A stretch of DNA of 64,000 nucleotides, taken from assembly GCF_001721685.1 (NCBI RefSeq), contig NZ_CP012502.1, positions 2,728,001 to 2,792,000 of the forward strand, in the 5' to 3' direction. The stretch is from Salisediminibacterium beveridgei. Lineage in GTDB: Bacteria; Bacillota; Bacilli; Bacillales; Salisediminibacteriaceae. The notes beneath the pieces were generated by a model, which worked only from the letters and a program-made list of their open reading frames with translations, had not been told where the DNA came from and made no database searches. A program made the position numbers and the translations under genes. Positions 8,195 through 16,414 of the stretch are shown here, piece after piece (within the stretch, counting starts at the first letter, position 1; the number at the start of each line of letters is the position of its first letter).

Positions 8195-9958
8195 TTATTT
8201 CGTCAGGGCTTTCAGTTTTTCCAGCCCTTTTATCTGATCTGCCTGCCAAGGAATGATGCAGGTTTTATTAGCATAGCTTTCTTTGACTTCCTTGATCCAT
8301 TTCCGTTCCGCATACGCGCGTCCGGCAAGCACTGGATCTGTTGTACCCGTTTCATGGTAGCTTTGATTGATGATCCACCAGGCAGGTTCAATCTGTGCGC
8401 GTCTGAGATCTTCCTGAAGACGCCCTGCCTCGTAAACCGGCGTGGCTTCCGGCAAGGTAACGAGACTGATGAAAGTCTCTTCAGGGTTACGAAGTCTTGG
8501 TAACAGCTGTTTGACTGATTCCGGCAGATCACCCTGAGTCCGTTCCACTTCCTTGTGGTAGGACTGTGCCGCGTCAAGGAGCAGCAGCGTGTGACCAGTT
8601 GGGGCGGTGTCAATCACCACAAAGGCATCTTTTGCCTGATCAACGGTCTCTGCAAAGGCACGGAACACGGCGATCTCTTCGGTACACGGCGATTCCAGAT
8701 CTTCTTTAATATAAGCAAGCTCATCTTCATTCAGTTCAGAACTGACGTTGTTCAGGACCTGGGCTTTGTAATTCTCCACTTCCACCTTCGGATCGATCCG
8801 GCTGACAGAGAGTGATCCTTCCAGCGCATCATGATCCATCACCATGTCCACATGGGCCGCCGGGTCTGTTGTCGTCAGGAGCACTTTATGCCCCCGTCCG
8901 GCAAGTCCCGTTGCGACGGCAGCTGCGACGGTGGTTTTGCCTACGCCGCCTTTGCCCATCGTCATGAATACGCCCTGGTTTCTGGCGGACAATTCGTCGA
9001 TCATCTCACTGATGGCAGGCAGATTCATCGGCTCGACAGGTGGAATGTCTTCCACCAGCTGTGAAGCATCCCGGTCAAACAGGTCACGCAGTGCCTGGAA
9101 ACCGGTCAGATTATACGGCACCAGCGGTAACGTGAACGTCGGCTTGTCGTCGAAGTATGCCGGGATCGCCTTTAACGCTTCATGCTGCTTCGCTTCCAGC
9201 TGGATCGCCGTGTCATCTTCGGACGTTCGTTCAAAGACGCCATTGATGACAAGCATCTGATTCAAAATCCCGATGTCCCCCAGTTCCTTCGCTGCTTTAC
9301 CCGCTTCAATCAGGGTCGATTCATCGGGACGGGCAACGAGAATCAGTTTCGTCCGCTCCCCGTTTGCAAGGGCCTCGACGGTTTTCTGATAGAGGGCTTT
9401 TTTGTCCGCAAGACCTGCCAATGGCCCGAGGCAGGATGCACCGTTCTCATTGCCTTCAAGGAAATCGCTCCAGGCGTTTGGCAATTGGAGCAGTCTCAAG
9501 GTATGCCCCGTCGGAGCCGTGTCAAAGAGAATGTGATCGAAATCCGCTGTCGCTTCTTCGTTCGCCAACAGGCTTGAGAACTCGTCAAATGCAGCGATCT
9601 CCACGGTACAAGCGCCGGACAGCTGCTCTTCCATGCTGTCGAGGGCGGCTTGCGGCAGTGTGCCTTTATAGGGATCGATCATTTTTTTCCGGTAGGTGGC
9701 TGCGGCTTCTTCGGGATCGAGGTTCGCGGCAAACAGGTTGTCCACTCCGGGTACCGGTGCCGGTTCATTGGCAAGGGTGGTGCCGAAAACGTCCTGCAAA
9801 TTTGATGCAGGGTCGGTACTGACAATCAGTACCTTCTTCCCCTGATCCGCAAGGGACATCGCTGTTGCGCAAGCGGCGGATGTCTTACCAACGCCGCCTT
9901 TTCCGGTGAAAAATAAATAATTTGTATCCACAATATCCTGTGGCATGAGTCGTTTCAT
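8195..9958 (-). CDS. arsA: Arsenical pump-driving ATPase ArsA
   Basis: ArsA is the cytosolic ATPase that drives ArsB. The 587-residue protein is the full two-lobed form: the first P-loop GKGGVGKT is at residues 19-26, the second near 335 (GKGGVGKTT). Both lobes keep the DTAPTGHT signal motif. All three metalloid-binding cysteines are recognisable: in GACTVEIAAFDE (about 113), in SCLGPLAGL (about 173) and in SPCTEEIAVF (about 410). The start ATG at 9958 follows AAAGGAGG. It lies downstream of arsD, which encodes the arsenite chaperone that hands metalloid to ArsA, and of a HesB-like gene. Length and motifs are those of an active enzyme. Confidence 0.97.
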   Translation of the reverse strand: MKRLMPQDIVDTNYLFFTGKGGVGKTSAACATAMSLADQGKKVLIVSTDPASNLQDVFGTTLANEPAPVPGVDNLFAANLDPEEAAATYRKKMIDPYKGTLPQAALDSMEEQLSGACTVEIAAFDEFSSLLANEEATADFDHILFDTAPTGHTLRLLQLPNAWSDFLEGNENGASCLGPLAGLADKKALYQKTVEALANGERTKLILVARPDESTLIEAGKAAKELGDIGILNQMLVINGVFERTSEDDTAIQLEAKQHEALKAIPAYFDDKPTFTLPLVPYNLTGFQALRDLFDRDASQLVEDIPPVEPMNLPAISEMIDELSARNQGVFMTMGKGGVGKTTVAAAVATGLAGRGHKVLLTTTDPAAHVDMVMDHDALEGSLSVSRIDPKVEVENYKAQVLNNVSSELNEDELAYIKEDLESPCTEEIAVFRAFAETVDQAKDAFVVIDTAPTGHTLLLLDAAQSYHKEVERTQGDLPESVKQLLPRLRNPEETFISLVTLPEATPVYEAGRLQEDLRRAQIEPAWWIINQSYHETGTTDPVLAGRAYAERKWIKEVKESYANKTCIIPWQADQIKGLEKLKALTK

Positions 9959-10041
9959 GGCTGTGGTGCCTCCTTTTACTATCTATGCAATGTGGCGAAG
10001 TTGTTTCTTCTCAGTAAAAAAGTTCAGTGAATGTCTCTGGA

Positions 10042-10323
10042 TCAGCAGGAAGGCGACGGATCATGAATGACGATCCCTGTGCCGTTTTCGTCGTGACGAA
10101 CATCGAAAGTCAGATCGGTCACATACGAGCTGACTTGCTGCTCGATGGCCACCTGAATTCCGTTTACCTCCACGATTTCATCGTTTGCGGATGGTTCGTC
10201 CAGGGACAAGCCAATCTGGGGACTGCAGCACCCCATACCTGCGAGAAAGATCTTGATATTCTTTGCTTCATTACTCTCGATTTGTTCCGTAATAAACATT
10301 TTCGCTTCGTTTGTAATTTGCAT
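10042..10323 (-). CDS. HesB/IscA-like protein within the ars operon
   Basis: This small protein (93 residues from ATG 10323) belongs to the HesB/IscA-like (iron-sulfur biosynthesis) fold group. It shows GMGCCSPQIGLSLDE near residue 30 and a single cysteine at the very end (DPSPSC), instead of the paired C-terminal CxC of true A-type carriers. An ATG three codons earlier (10332) abuts the AAAGG site with no spacing, so 10323 is preferred. The gene sits between arsD and arsA on the same strand. Related small HesB-like proteins, some containing selenocysteine, occur near arsenic genes. The Cys-Cys pair could bind As(III) or an Fe-S cluster. Its precise role is unknown. Confidence 0.75.
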   Translation of the reverse strand: MQITNEAKMFITEQIESNEAKNIKIFLAGMGCCSPQIGLSLDEPSANDEIVEVNGIQVAIEQQVSSYVTDLTFDVRHDENGTGIVIHDPSPSC

Positions 10324-10348
10324 TTCAATCATCCTTTCTTTTTATTGC

Positions 10349-10711
10349 TTAAAGCATATTCAACGTTTTTTTCGGTGTTTTCATTTTTTCACGAAGTTCG
10401 CTGTCTTCCATTTCAAACCATTGGGCAAATTCCGTAATTGTCGGATAACGTCCACTGAAGACCAGTTCCCCGTCAACAACAACAGCGGGCAGGCTTTCCA
10501 CACCTTCTGTGTCCATCAGTTTGATCACGTCCGGGTTCGTTGAGAAATGCATCGCTTCCTGGGCAAGATTATAGCGTTTCACATCGTACCCCATTCCGCT
10601 CAGTACGGATACAAGACGCGCGATTTTGGTCAGTTCGGGATTCACATCCGTTCCGCAAACCCCTGTTGGACAGCAAAGTGCCGGATCAAAAATCTCTACT
10701 TTATTTTTCAT
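10349..10711 (-). CDS. arsD: Arsenite metallochaperone / trans-acting repressor ArsD
   Basis: ArsD (120 residues) delivers As(III) to ArsA and also acts as a weak repressor. The metalloid site is visible: Cys13-Cys14 and Cys19 in the ALCCPTGVCG motif near the start. The thioredoxin-like fold continues with VESLPAVVVDGE. The additional C-terminal Cys pairs of the E. coli protein are absent, as in many Gram-positive ArsD proteins. The ATG at 10711 has an ideal AAGGAGG site. A copy of the ArsR operator lies directly upstream (10726-10747), so arsD-hesB-like-arsA-arsB probably form their own inducible unit. Confidence 0.95.
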   Translation of the reverse strand: MKNKVEIFDPALCCPTGVCGTDVNPELTKIARLVSVLSGMGYDVKRYNLAQEAMHFSTNPDVIKLMDTEGVESLPAVVVDGELVFSGRYPTITEFAQWFEMEDSELREKMKTPKKTLNML

Positions 10712-10725
10712 GTGATTGTTCCTCC

Positions 10726-10747
10726 TTATATAATCAATCTCTTATAT
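10726..10747. promoter_or_regulatory. Second ArsR-type operator, in front of arsD
   Basis: A 22-base element with TTATAT at both ends and AATCAATCT in the centre is identical, except for one base, to the operator at 11225-11246 upstream of arsR. It lies 15 bases before the arsD start and partly overlaps its ribosome binding region. On the minus strand a TTGAAA-like -35 lies upstream, but promoter spacing is poor, so a weak internal promoter or a roadblock role is possible. Confidence 0.75.
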
Positions 10748-10814
10748 GCAATTTCAATTATATGATCTGTCTGGATGAAATGCAACCCTTCAGGAGAGTT
10801 GTCACTGGATTTAC

Positions 10815-11192
10815 TTATTTTCTTTTTTCAAGAAAGCGGATCTCGGTGATTTCAATCGAACAGCGGGAACGGATGCCGCTCGCTGTGATCTCATCCACCT
10901 GCTCCTTCGCCGATGGCAAATTGTCCAATATCGAAAGGAGCTGATCATAATGCCCGTACCCCTCATTCAATGTATAAATCTGCCACTGGTCATGGCGGTG
11001 GGAAGTAATCAATCCTGTCTGTTTTAACTTACGCAAGTGCTGGCTCACTGCCGGCTGACTCATCTCCAACAGGACTTCCAGGTCGCAGACGCACAATCCG
11101 CCAACCTTTAAAAAACGGAGGATATGCAGCCGCTTTTCATCTGAAAGCATCTTATACATGGCCGTCTGGCTCGTTAAATCCGGATGGTTCAT
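10815..11192 (-). CDS. arsR: Arsenic-responsive repressor ArsR
   Basis: This 125-residue winged-helix repressor of the ArsR/SmtB family leaves DNA when it binds As(III) or Sb(III). The metal site motif LCVCDLEVLL (about residues 32-41) provides the paired cysteines in helix 3, just before the recognition helix SQPAVSQHLRKLK. A further cysteine sits near the C-terminus (RSRCSIEI). The start ATG at 11192 follows AGGTGATG. Its promoter contains an operator that fills the whole spacer and -10 box. The 100-base gap to arsD holds a second operator, so arsR and the pump genes may be controlled separately. Confidence 0.95.
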   Translation of the reverse strand: MNHPDLTSQTAMYKMLSDEKRLHILRFLKVGGLCVCDLEVLLEMSQPAVSQHLRKLKQTGLITSHRHDQWQIYTLNEGYGHYDQLLSILDNLPSAKEQVDEITASGIRSRCSIEITEIRFLEKRK

Positions 11193-11223
11193 TTACATCA
11201 CCTCATCGTTATATAGTGTTTCC

Positions 11224-11252
11224 ATTATATAATCAATCTATTATATAAACAA
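11224..11252 (-). promoter_or_regulatory. arsR promoter with overlapping ArsR operator
   Basis: On the minus strand a -35 box TTGTTT (11247-11252) and a perfect -10 box TATAAT (11224-11229) are 17 bases apart. The 22-base operator at 11225-11246, with inverted TTATAT/ATATAA ends, covers the spacer and the -10 box, so bound repressor would exclude RNA polymerase. Confidence 0.85.
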
Positions 11253-11423
11253 CCCGTGATGAAGAATTCCTGCTTACAAAAACACCGCCTTTGTCCATTC
11301 AGTGACGATTTGCACTTTCGCACTGATGTTATTGAGGAAAGCGTTGACGGCAGATTCATCAAAAAAACAGCCACGCCAACCGCCTCAGCAGTTAGAGTGA
11401 CTGTCCTGTCATTTACACTGTCA

Positions 11424-12464
11424 TCACAATCCCCCGTTAGCCGACAGCAATTGACGGATCGCCGGCACGACCGTTAACTCAATGTCATCTTCATGAATAT
11501 CCAGATGTGTCACGAACCGGAGTACGCCCGGTCCCATGGCACCGACCTGAATCCCCCGTTCCTTCAAGCCATTGATCCAGTCCTCATTGGAGAGCCCGCT
11601 CTCCGAGACATCCACCATGATGATGTTCGTATCCACCTGGTTCGTCACACTGAGCCCTGTCATCTGATCCAGACCCGTCGCAAGTTGTCTCGCGAGCCGG
11701 TGATCGTCTGCAAGACGCGTCACATGATCACGAAGGGCCACCCGTGCAGGTGCCGCCAAAATACCTGCCTGGCGCATCCCGCCGCCCAGGCGTTTTCGCC
11801 ATTTTCTGGCCTGTTTGATAAAGTCCGCCGATCCGGCAATGATGGAGCCCGCAGGTGCGCCCAGTCCTTTGGAGAGGCAGAACTGGACCGTATCGGTGTA
11901 CCCTGCGAATGCACTCACCGGTTCTCCTGCAGCCACTGCCGCATTGAACAGCCGGGCCCCATCGAGATGCACTTTGATATCATATGCTTTTGCCAATTGA
12001 TGAATGGTCCACATGTTACTCAAAGGCACCACTGCCCCGCCTGCTTTGTTGTGCGTGTTCTCAATGGCGATCATTCCGGTTTCCGGAAAGTGAATATCGT
12101 CCCCGCGGATCGCGGCTTCCACATCAGAGGGGTTCATCGCGCCCCGCTCCCCTTTTATCGTTCGTGGCTGCACACCGGCAAGAGCGGAGATGCCCGCCCC
12201 TTCATACAAGAAAATATGGGAATCTGCTTCAAGGATCACTTCCTGTCCCGGCTGACAGTGGACCAGTGCGGCAATCTGATTTCCCTGGGTACCGCTGGTG
12301 ACAAACAGCGCGTCTTCTTTCCCCAGCATGTGCGCCGCTTCCTGTTCCAGGGCATTGACGTTCGGATCCTCCCCGTACACATCATCGCCCACTTCAGCTT
12401 CAAAAGCCGCACGTCTCATCACATCCGTAGGTTTTGTCACCGTATCACTGCGTAAATCAATCAA
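11424..12464 (-). CDS. ltaE: Low-specificity L-threonine aldolase (PLP enzyme)
   Basis: The protein (about 346 residues) is a fold-type I pyridoxal-phosphate enzyme that splits L-threonine or allo-threonine to glycine and acetaldehyde. It starts with the family signature IDLRSDTVTKP and has SGTQGNQIA for phosphate binding, HLDGARLFNA with the cofactor-contacting Asp, and the Schiff-base lysine in CLSKGLGAPAGS (about residue 200). A GAGGAG site sits directly against the ATG at 12473, so the TTG at 12464, nine bases further on, gives better spacing and the usual N-terminus. It stands alone between arsR and deoC, facing the same way. Some relatives act on phenylserine or beta-hydroxy amino acids instead. 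Confidence 0.9.
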   Translation of the reverse strand: MIDLRSDTVTKPTDVMRRAAFEAEVGDDVYGEDPNVNALEQEAAHMLGKEDALFVTSGTQGNQIAALVHCQPGQEVILEADSHIFLYEGAGISALAGVQPRTIKGERGAMNPSDVEAAIRGDDIHFPETGMIAIENTHNKAGGAVVPLSNMWTIHQLAKAYDIKVHLDGARLFNAAVAAGEPVSAFAGYTDTVQFCLSKGLGAPAGSIIAGSADFIKQARKWRKRLGGGMRQAGILAAPARVALRDHVTRLADDHRLARQLATGLDQMTGLSVTNQVDTNIIMVDVSESGLSNEDWINGLKERGIQVGAMGPGVLRFVTHLDIHEDDIELTVVPAIRQLLSANGGL

Positions 12465-12510
12465 ACTGATCATCTCCTCATCACGTTATCCATTTTCAGT
12501 ATAGCACAGG

Positions 12511-12545
12511 AAAAACCCCGATTCCTCAAATCGGAAACCGGGGTT
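12511..12545 (-). terminator. Terminator of deoC
   Basis: A 7-base stem (AACCCCG and its complement, 12514-12520 and 12539-12545), with an inner CCGAT/ATCGG alternative, is followed by TTTTTCC on the minus strand. It lies 8 bases after the deoC stop. Confidence 0.8.
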
Positions 12546-12552
12546 CAGAGAA

Positions 12553-13224
12553 TTAATAATCGCTTTTTGCTTCTTCGCCTTTGACAATTTTCACACCGGC
12601 ACTGGCACCAATCCGGGTAGCCCCGGCTTTGACCATCGCTTCCGCGTCCTCCAGGCTCCGAACACCGCCGGAAGCTTTCACACCGGCTTTGTCACCCACG
12701 GTTTTACGCATTAAGGCAACGTCTTCCACGGTGGCATTGCCTGTGGAGAAGCCCGTGGAGGTTTTGACGAAGTCGAGCCCTGCCTTTACTGCGATTTCGC
12801 AGGCGCGGACTTTCTCTTCGTCTGTTAACAGACATGTTTCAAGAATGACTTTCGTCAGGGCCTTGCCTTTTGCCGCTTCCACTACGGCTTTCATATCCTG
12901 CTCGAGAAGCTCGTCGTCGCCGTCTTTCAACGCGCCGATATTGAGGACCATATCGATTTCCGTTGCGCCGTTTTCAATGGCATTCTTCGTTTCGAAGGCC
13001 TTCACTTCCGGTGTTGATGCACCCAAGGGAAAACCGACTACGGTACAAACGTCCACACCGGAACCTTTCAGCAGTTCTGCGGATTTCTTGACCCAGGTCG
13101 GCGTCACACAGACGGATGCAAACTGGTACTCCTTCGCTTCCGCGCAGAGGGTGACGATCTGTTCCTCTTTTGTTTCCGGTTTTAACTGAGTGTGATCGAT
13201 GATTTTTGCAATGGATTGACTCAT
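12553..13224 (-). CDS. deoC: Deoxyribose-phosphate aldolase DeoC
   Basis: DeoC cleaves 2-deoxy-D-ribose 5-phosphate to glyceraldehyde 3-phosphate and acetaldehyde in deoxynucleoside catabolism. The product from ATG 13224 is 223 residues, the same length as the B. subtilis enzyme. Frame codons further upstream (ATG 13233, TTG 13242) collide with the GGAAGGG ribosome binding site. The Schiff-base lysine is in FVKTSTGFS (about residue 152), the second lysine in VKASGGVR, and the phosphate loop in RIGASAGV. No deoR, nupC or pdp genes accompany it, so it forms a single-gene unit ending at the terminator 12511-12545. Confidence 0.95.
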   Translation of the reverse strand: MSQSIAKIIDHTQLKPETKEEQIVTLCAEAKEYQFASVCVTPTWVKKSAELLKGSGVDVCTVVGFPLGASTPEVKAFETKNAIENGATEIDMVLNIGALKDGDDELLEQDMKAVVEAAKGKALTKVILETCLLTDEEKVRACEIAVKAGLDFVKTSTGFSTGNATVEDVALMRKTVGDKAGVKASGGVRSLEDAEAMVKAGATRIGASAGVKIVKGEEAKSDY

Positions 13225-13487
13225 GTTCTTCATCCCTTCCAATTAAATACTTATTTTGTTTCATGATTCCACGTAAGATGTCAGACCTTTGTATTTGATA
13301 TGTTCAGTTTAGCATAACCTGAGCGGAAATTGAAATCCTTTTCAAGGATGAAGCAGATCTTTGAACAGGACCAGCTCAAACTCTCAAACAAATCTGTAAA
13401 AATACATGGTCATTCCCATCGCAATCGTTTAAAATAGAAAATGAAGGGAATAGTACTCCATTAGCGATAAAATGGAGGGATTCATGT

Positions 13488-13835
13488 ATGACAGTGTCCA
13501 AAGAGCAGGAAAAGAAAAAAATCCCGTCGTCGAGCCGTGGTGATGAAAAGCGGCACGAAGAAAATGAACGCTTTGAGGCCTTGCTCGATAAGCTTGAGGA
13601 TATGACCACAAAGGGTCGATTGAAGGACATGGCTTATCACTTCACGAATAAAAAAGAAGTGATCAAAACCAACTTGCTTGCCGGTGTGGCAAGAGGTGTC
13701 GGTTTGACCGTGGGAACGGCGATTTTTCTCGTCATTCTGTTCTTCATCCTCGCACAAATGGTGGACATGCCACTGATCGGGGAATGGATCGGTAACTTGT
13801 TAAACGAAGTGGAGCAATATCAGGACACCCCGTAG
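13488..13835 (+). CDS. DUF5665-type small membrane protein
   Basis: This 115-residue protein has a charged N-terminal half (Glu/Lys/Arg-rich, predicted helical, residues 1-60) followed by the family segment LLAGVARGVGLTVGTAIFL, one long membrane helix (about 65-95), and a short PLIGEWIGNLL end. That order matches DUF5665 proteins of Bacillota, whose function is unknown. It is transcribed away from deoC and is followed after 83 bases by a DUF948 gene, probably in the same operon, with one terminator behind both. The ATG at 13488 is preceded by GGAGGGATTCATGT, a good ribosome binding site. Confidence 0.75.
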   Translation: MTVSKEQEKKKIPSSSRGDEKRHEENERFEALLDKLEDMTTKGRLKDMAYHFTNKKEVIKTNLLAGVARGVGLTVGTAIFLVILFFILAQMVDMPLIGEWIGNLLNEVEQYQDTP

Positions 13836-13918
13836 CTGAGCTGATGCCGCGTAACGTGAATGGATGAATCATGCTGCTGTGATGAACGGCAGCCAAAATA
13901 CTAAATGAGGTGATACAT

Positions 13919-14353
13919 ATGGATTGGTTAGGTATAGGCGTATTTATCCTGTCTCTCGGATTTGCGGGACTGGTGATCATTTTGATTCCGGTTATGAAAA
14001 ATCTCGCACTCACATTGGGGAATGTGGCAGGAACAGTGGAAACAGCAAACAAAAGCGTCGGTGAAATTACCGGGGAAGTCACGGTCATCCTGCACAACAC
14101 GAACGAAACGCTGGTGGATGTACACGGAAAAATGCAGAAGGTCAACCCGATCTTCGACATCATTCATGACACAGGAACCGCCGCTCATAATTTCACGTCG
14201 ACATTTGCCAACTACACCGGGGCCAAGACGGAGCGGGCAGACGAAGGCATCAGCCTGCTGGATAAGAAAAATCTTGAAGGGCTCCTCCGTGGTGCAGCAT
14301 TCATTTATTACATGAAGGAACTGAAGAAAGAGAAAGAAGCCAAGGCTGAATAA
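13919..14353 (+). CDS. DUF948-type membrane-anchored protein
   Basis: From ATG 13919 (behind GAGGTGATACAT) the product is 144 residues. One N-terminal membrane helix (about residues 4-28, IGVFILSLGFAGLVIILIPV) leads to an amphipathic segment with repeated Val/Asn/Thr positions (MKNLALTLGNVAGTVETANK), as in DUF948 proteins, predicted to form a coiled coil along the membrane. The C-terminus is Lys/Glu-rich. Proteins of this family are general envelope or stress-associated proteins in Bacilli without a known activity. A GTG three codons upstream lies inside the ribosome binding site and is less likely to be the start. Confidence 0.75.
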   Translation: MDWLGIGVFILSLGFAGLVIILIPVMKNLALTLGNVAGTVETANKSVGEITGEVTVILHNTNETLVDVHGKMQKVNPIFDIIHDTGTAAHNFTSTFANYTGAKTERADEGISLLDKKNLEGLLRGAAFIYYMKELKKEKEAKAE

Positions 14354-14370
14354 AACGGATCAGAACATGT

Positions 14371-14398
14371 AAAGACCCGCCGGTGGCGGGTCTTTTGT
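14371..14398 (+). terminator. Terminator of the DUF5665-DUF948 operon
   Basis: A perfect 11-base stem (AAAGACCCGCC and complement) with loop GGT at 14371-14395 runs into TTTT on the plus strand, 18 bases after the DUF948 stop. Confidence 0.88.
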
Positions 14399-14419
14399 TG
14401 TTGCTATGAATTCCCCCGG

Positions 14420-15352
14420 TCAGTCGTTTTCGTCATTCAGATCCTTTTCGCCAAGACATGCCAAGGGTTCTTTTGAAAGCATAAGATCGATATGACGATG
14501 GAGATTCACAAACCGGCTCGGCAGCTTCCCGCCGTATTCCCCGTCCAGGTTCAATAGCATCTCTTCCCCTGCCTGAATATCAATTTCCGCCGCCTGTGTG
14601 TAGATCACCCGGTCATCGGTAATATGTTCGCCACGAAGGGCCGAGGTGACGACCCGAACAACATCGGCCAGATTGGTCTTCTTCAAAATCATCAGGTCGA
14701 ACTTCCCATCGTTGATCGTGGCTTTCGGTGCCAGCTTCTCAAAACCGCCGATGGAGTTGGTGTTCGCCACAAGAAAGAGCATGATTTCTCCTTCGAAAAC
14801 TTTTCCGTCATAAGATATTTTCACCGCTGTCGGCTTGATACGCGGCAGTTTTTCAAAGCCTTTGACGTAATAAGCCAGCTGCCCGATCATCGTCTTCAGA
14901 CGACTCGGGACTTCATACGTGAGCTCCGTCAGGGTTCCCCCTGCAGCAATATTGATGAAGCAGGAATCACCTACCTGCCCAACGTCGGCAGTGACCTTAC
15001 GCCCCTCGACGATCACCTTGCACGCATCCGGTATACTCTTCGGTAAATTCAGGGCTCTGGCAAAATCATTGGTCGTCCCGCCGGGGAGAATGCCAAGCGC
15101 CGGCCGGTGCGGCTGGTTCACCATGCCCTGTACCACTTCATTGATGGTGCCGTCACCACCGGCAGCGACGATCAGGTCAAATTGTCTGTCGCAAGCGGCT
15201 CTGGCAGCCCGGGTTGCGCAGTCTTTTCCGGTTGTCGCATGGGCAGATGCCTCGTAGCCTGCCTTCTCCAGGGTTTCCAATATGTATGGAAGATATTTTT
15301 TCACATGTTCCCGTCCCGATGACGGGTTATAAATCAGCCGTGCCCGTTTCAT
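14420..15352 (-). CDS. dgkB: Diacylglycerol kinase DgkB
   Basis: DgkB phosphorylates diacylglycerol released during lipoteichoic acid synthesis, returning it to phospholipid synthesis. The 310-residue protein has the lipid kinase catalytic domain: YNPSSGRE near the start, the nucleotide loop AAGGDGTINEVVQG (about residues 60-73) and LGILPGGTTNDFARAL. The C-terminal domain ends in the usual LNLDGEYGGKLP segment. The start at 15352 is set by the GAGGTGGACGT site; an open frame continues 40 codons upstream but has no better signal. In B. subtilis dgkB lies next to rlmCD and gatB, as here, so this is backbone. Confidence 0.95.
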   Translation of the reverse strand: MKRARLIYNPSSGREHVKKYLPYILETLEKAGYEASAHATTGKDCATRAARAACDRQFDLIVAAGGDGTINEVVQGMVNQPHRPALGILPGGTTNDFARALNLPKSIPDACKVIVEGRKVTADVGQVGDSCFINIAAGGTLTELTYEVPSRLKTMIGQLAYYVKGFEKLPRIKPTAVKISYDGKVFEGEIMLFLVANTNSIGGFEKLAPKATINDGKFDLMILKKTNLADVVRVVTSALRGEHITDDRVIYTQAAEIDIQAGEEMLLNLDGEYGGKLPSRFVNLHRHIDLMLSKEPLACLGEKDLNDEND

Positions 15353-15444
15353 ACGTCCACCTCGTTTTCCCGTTATTTCCATGTTCAGTATACACGGTTT
15401 AACGGCCGCTGAAAAGGAATTGCCCCGCCCCTTCCGGGCAGACA

Positions 15445-15707
15445 AATGAAAAGCGGCTTCATCGTCCTTCAATTAAGGATTCGATGAGCCGCTTAACTTC
15501 CTATATCACTTATCATAACTTTCGTTAACCATCTCCTTTGCAATCATCTCGTGATGCGCATTTCGTTCGAACCCGCGGATCCATGCATTCATCCGCTTCG
15601 CTCACGCTACGTCATCGGATTCACATCCTTCTGTGTGATGGTTGCTGATTTTTGACGGTCTGCCCTCCTCTTCTATGGATATTGCCAGCAATGCTTTTGA
15701 TTGCTGT
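15445..15707 (-). ncRNA. Candidate small RNA (or short peptide gene) between dgkB and 15828
   Basis: A very good SigA-type promoter (15714-15742) points at about 260 bases that end in a strong hairpin at 15451-15494 (AAGCGGCT arms, further pairing through TCCTT) followed by TTTTCATTT on the minus strand. There is no long frame. One 28-codon frame (ATG near 15597, MNAWIRGFERNAHHEM...) lacks a ribosome binding site, though its codon pattern is protein-like. I recognise no SRP, 6S, tmRNA or RNase P signature. A regulatory RNA is the simplest reading; a small-protein mRNA is the alternative. Confidence 0.45.
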
Positions 15708-15713
15708 ACATGT

Positions 15714-15742
15714 AGTATATAAAAGAAACTATGTATTGTAAA
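15714..15742 (-). promoter_or_regulatory. Strong SigA-type promoter for the 15445-15707 transcript
   Basis: On the minus strand the -35 box TTTACA (15737-15742) and the -10 box TATACT (15714-15719) are separated by exactly 17 bases. No annotated gene follows on this strand before dgkB (start 15352), 360 bases away. A GGAGGGA/TCCCTCC stem-loop (15761-15780) lies just upstream and may end transcripts from 15828-16265. Confidence 0.7.
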
Positions 15743-15827
15743 TATTCAGAATATTTAATGAGGAGGGATTAGCTCCCTCCATCTGCTGTTTTCAGCCTAT
15801 CCTTGCCATTTTCGGCTTATTTCTTGA

Positions 15828-16265
15828 TTATTGCACCCTGACTCTGGGGCGGACTTCACCGGCAACCCGCCGCGCGATCCAGCTGTAAACGGCCCTTGAA
15901 ATAAGCACAATGGCAAAGGAGAACAATACCAGACCGAGCCCGGAGAACACGATCCCGGTCACTCTCGCTTCAAGCTGAACGGTATAGTAGACGAATGCGC
16001 CGACTTGAATGGCATTCACCAGATACGGGTAAATAATGCGCCGGACTCTTCGTTGAATCCGGATCATCTTCATCGCATCAATCACCTGAAGGGGAATGAT
16101 CCAGAGAAACACACCTCCGGCAAACCAGATCAATGCGGTCATGGACTGTATCTGAATCTCCAAAGCCGGTATAAACGAAAGACCGAATGTCACGAGGGCG
16201 ATCACACCGATGGCGAGTCCGATCATGCTGAATAACTTACTGAAAAATTGCATACTGAAAATCAC
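15828..16265 (-). CDS. Hypothetical four-helix membrane protein
   Basis: This 145-residue protein has four clear hydrophobic segments (about residues 8-30, 40-62, 78-98, 105-130), with a basic loop RIQRRVRRI between the second and third. The C-terminus ends RPRVRVQ. Both ends probably face the cytoplasm. I do not recognise the family. The frame starts with GTG at 16265 shortly after AAAGG; an ATG four codons later (16253) is the alternative start. It is a single-gene unit downstream of the gat operon, on the same strand, in the position that B. subtilis fills with other small genes between dgkB and gatB. Confidence 0.55.
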   Translation of the reverse strand: MIFSMQFFSKLFSMIGLAIGVIALVTFGLSFIPALEIQIQSMTALIWFAGGVFLWIIPLQVIDAMKMIRIQRRVRRIIYPYLVNAIQVGAFVYYTVQLEARVTGIVFSGLGLVLFSFAIVLISRAVYSWIARRVAGEVRPRVRVQ

Positions 16266-16377
16266 TTGCCTTTCCCGGTATTGAACCTGTCTGTACAGGA
16301 TTCTTGTTTTTCACACATGTTTGTCATTGTAACACACTGATAAACAGGTTCAACCGCCAGGGACAGGCATATAGCGC

Positions 16378-16407
16378 CAAAAACCCCCGTCCACTGGGGA
16401 CAGGGGT
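16378..16407 (-). terminator. Terminator of gatCAB
   Basis: A 10-base stem (ACCCCTGTCC with GGACGGGGGT, one mismatch, 16383-16407) is followed by TTTTT on the minus strand, 8 bases after the gatB stop. Confidence 0.85.
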
Positions 16408-16414
16408 GATAAGA

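Noticed and set aside
15445..15707. Known housekeeping RNA (SRP, 6S, tmRNA, RNase P)
   Set aside because: None of their signature sequences is present; only a generic small-RNA candidate can be supported.
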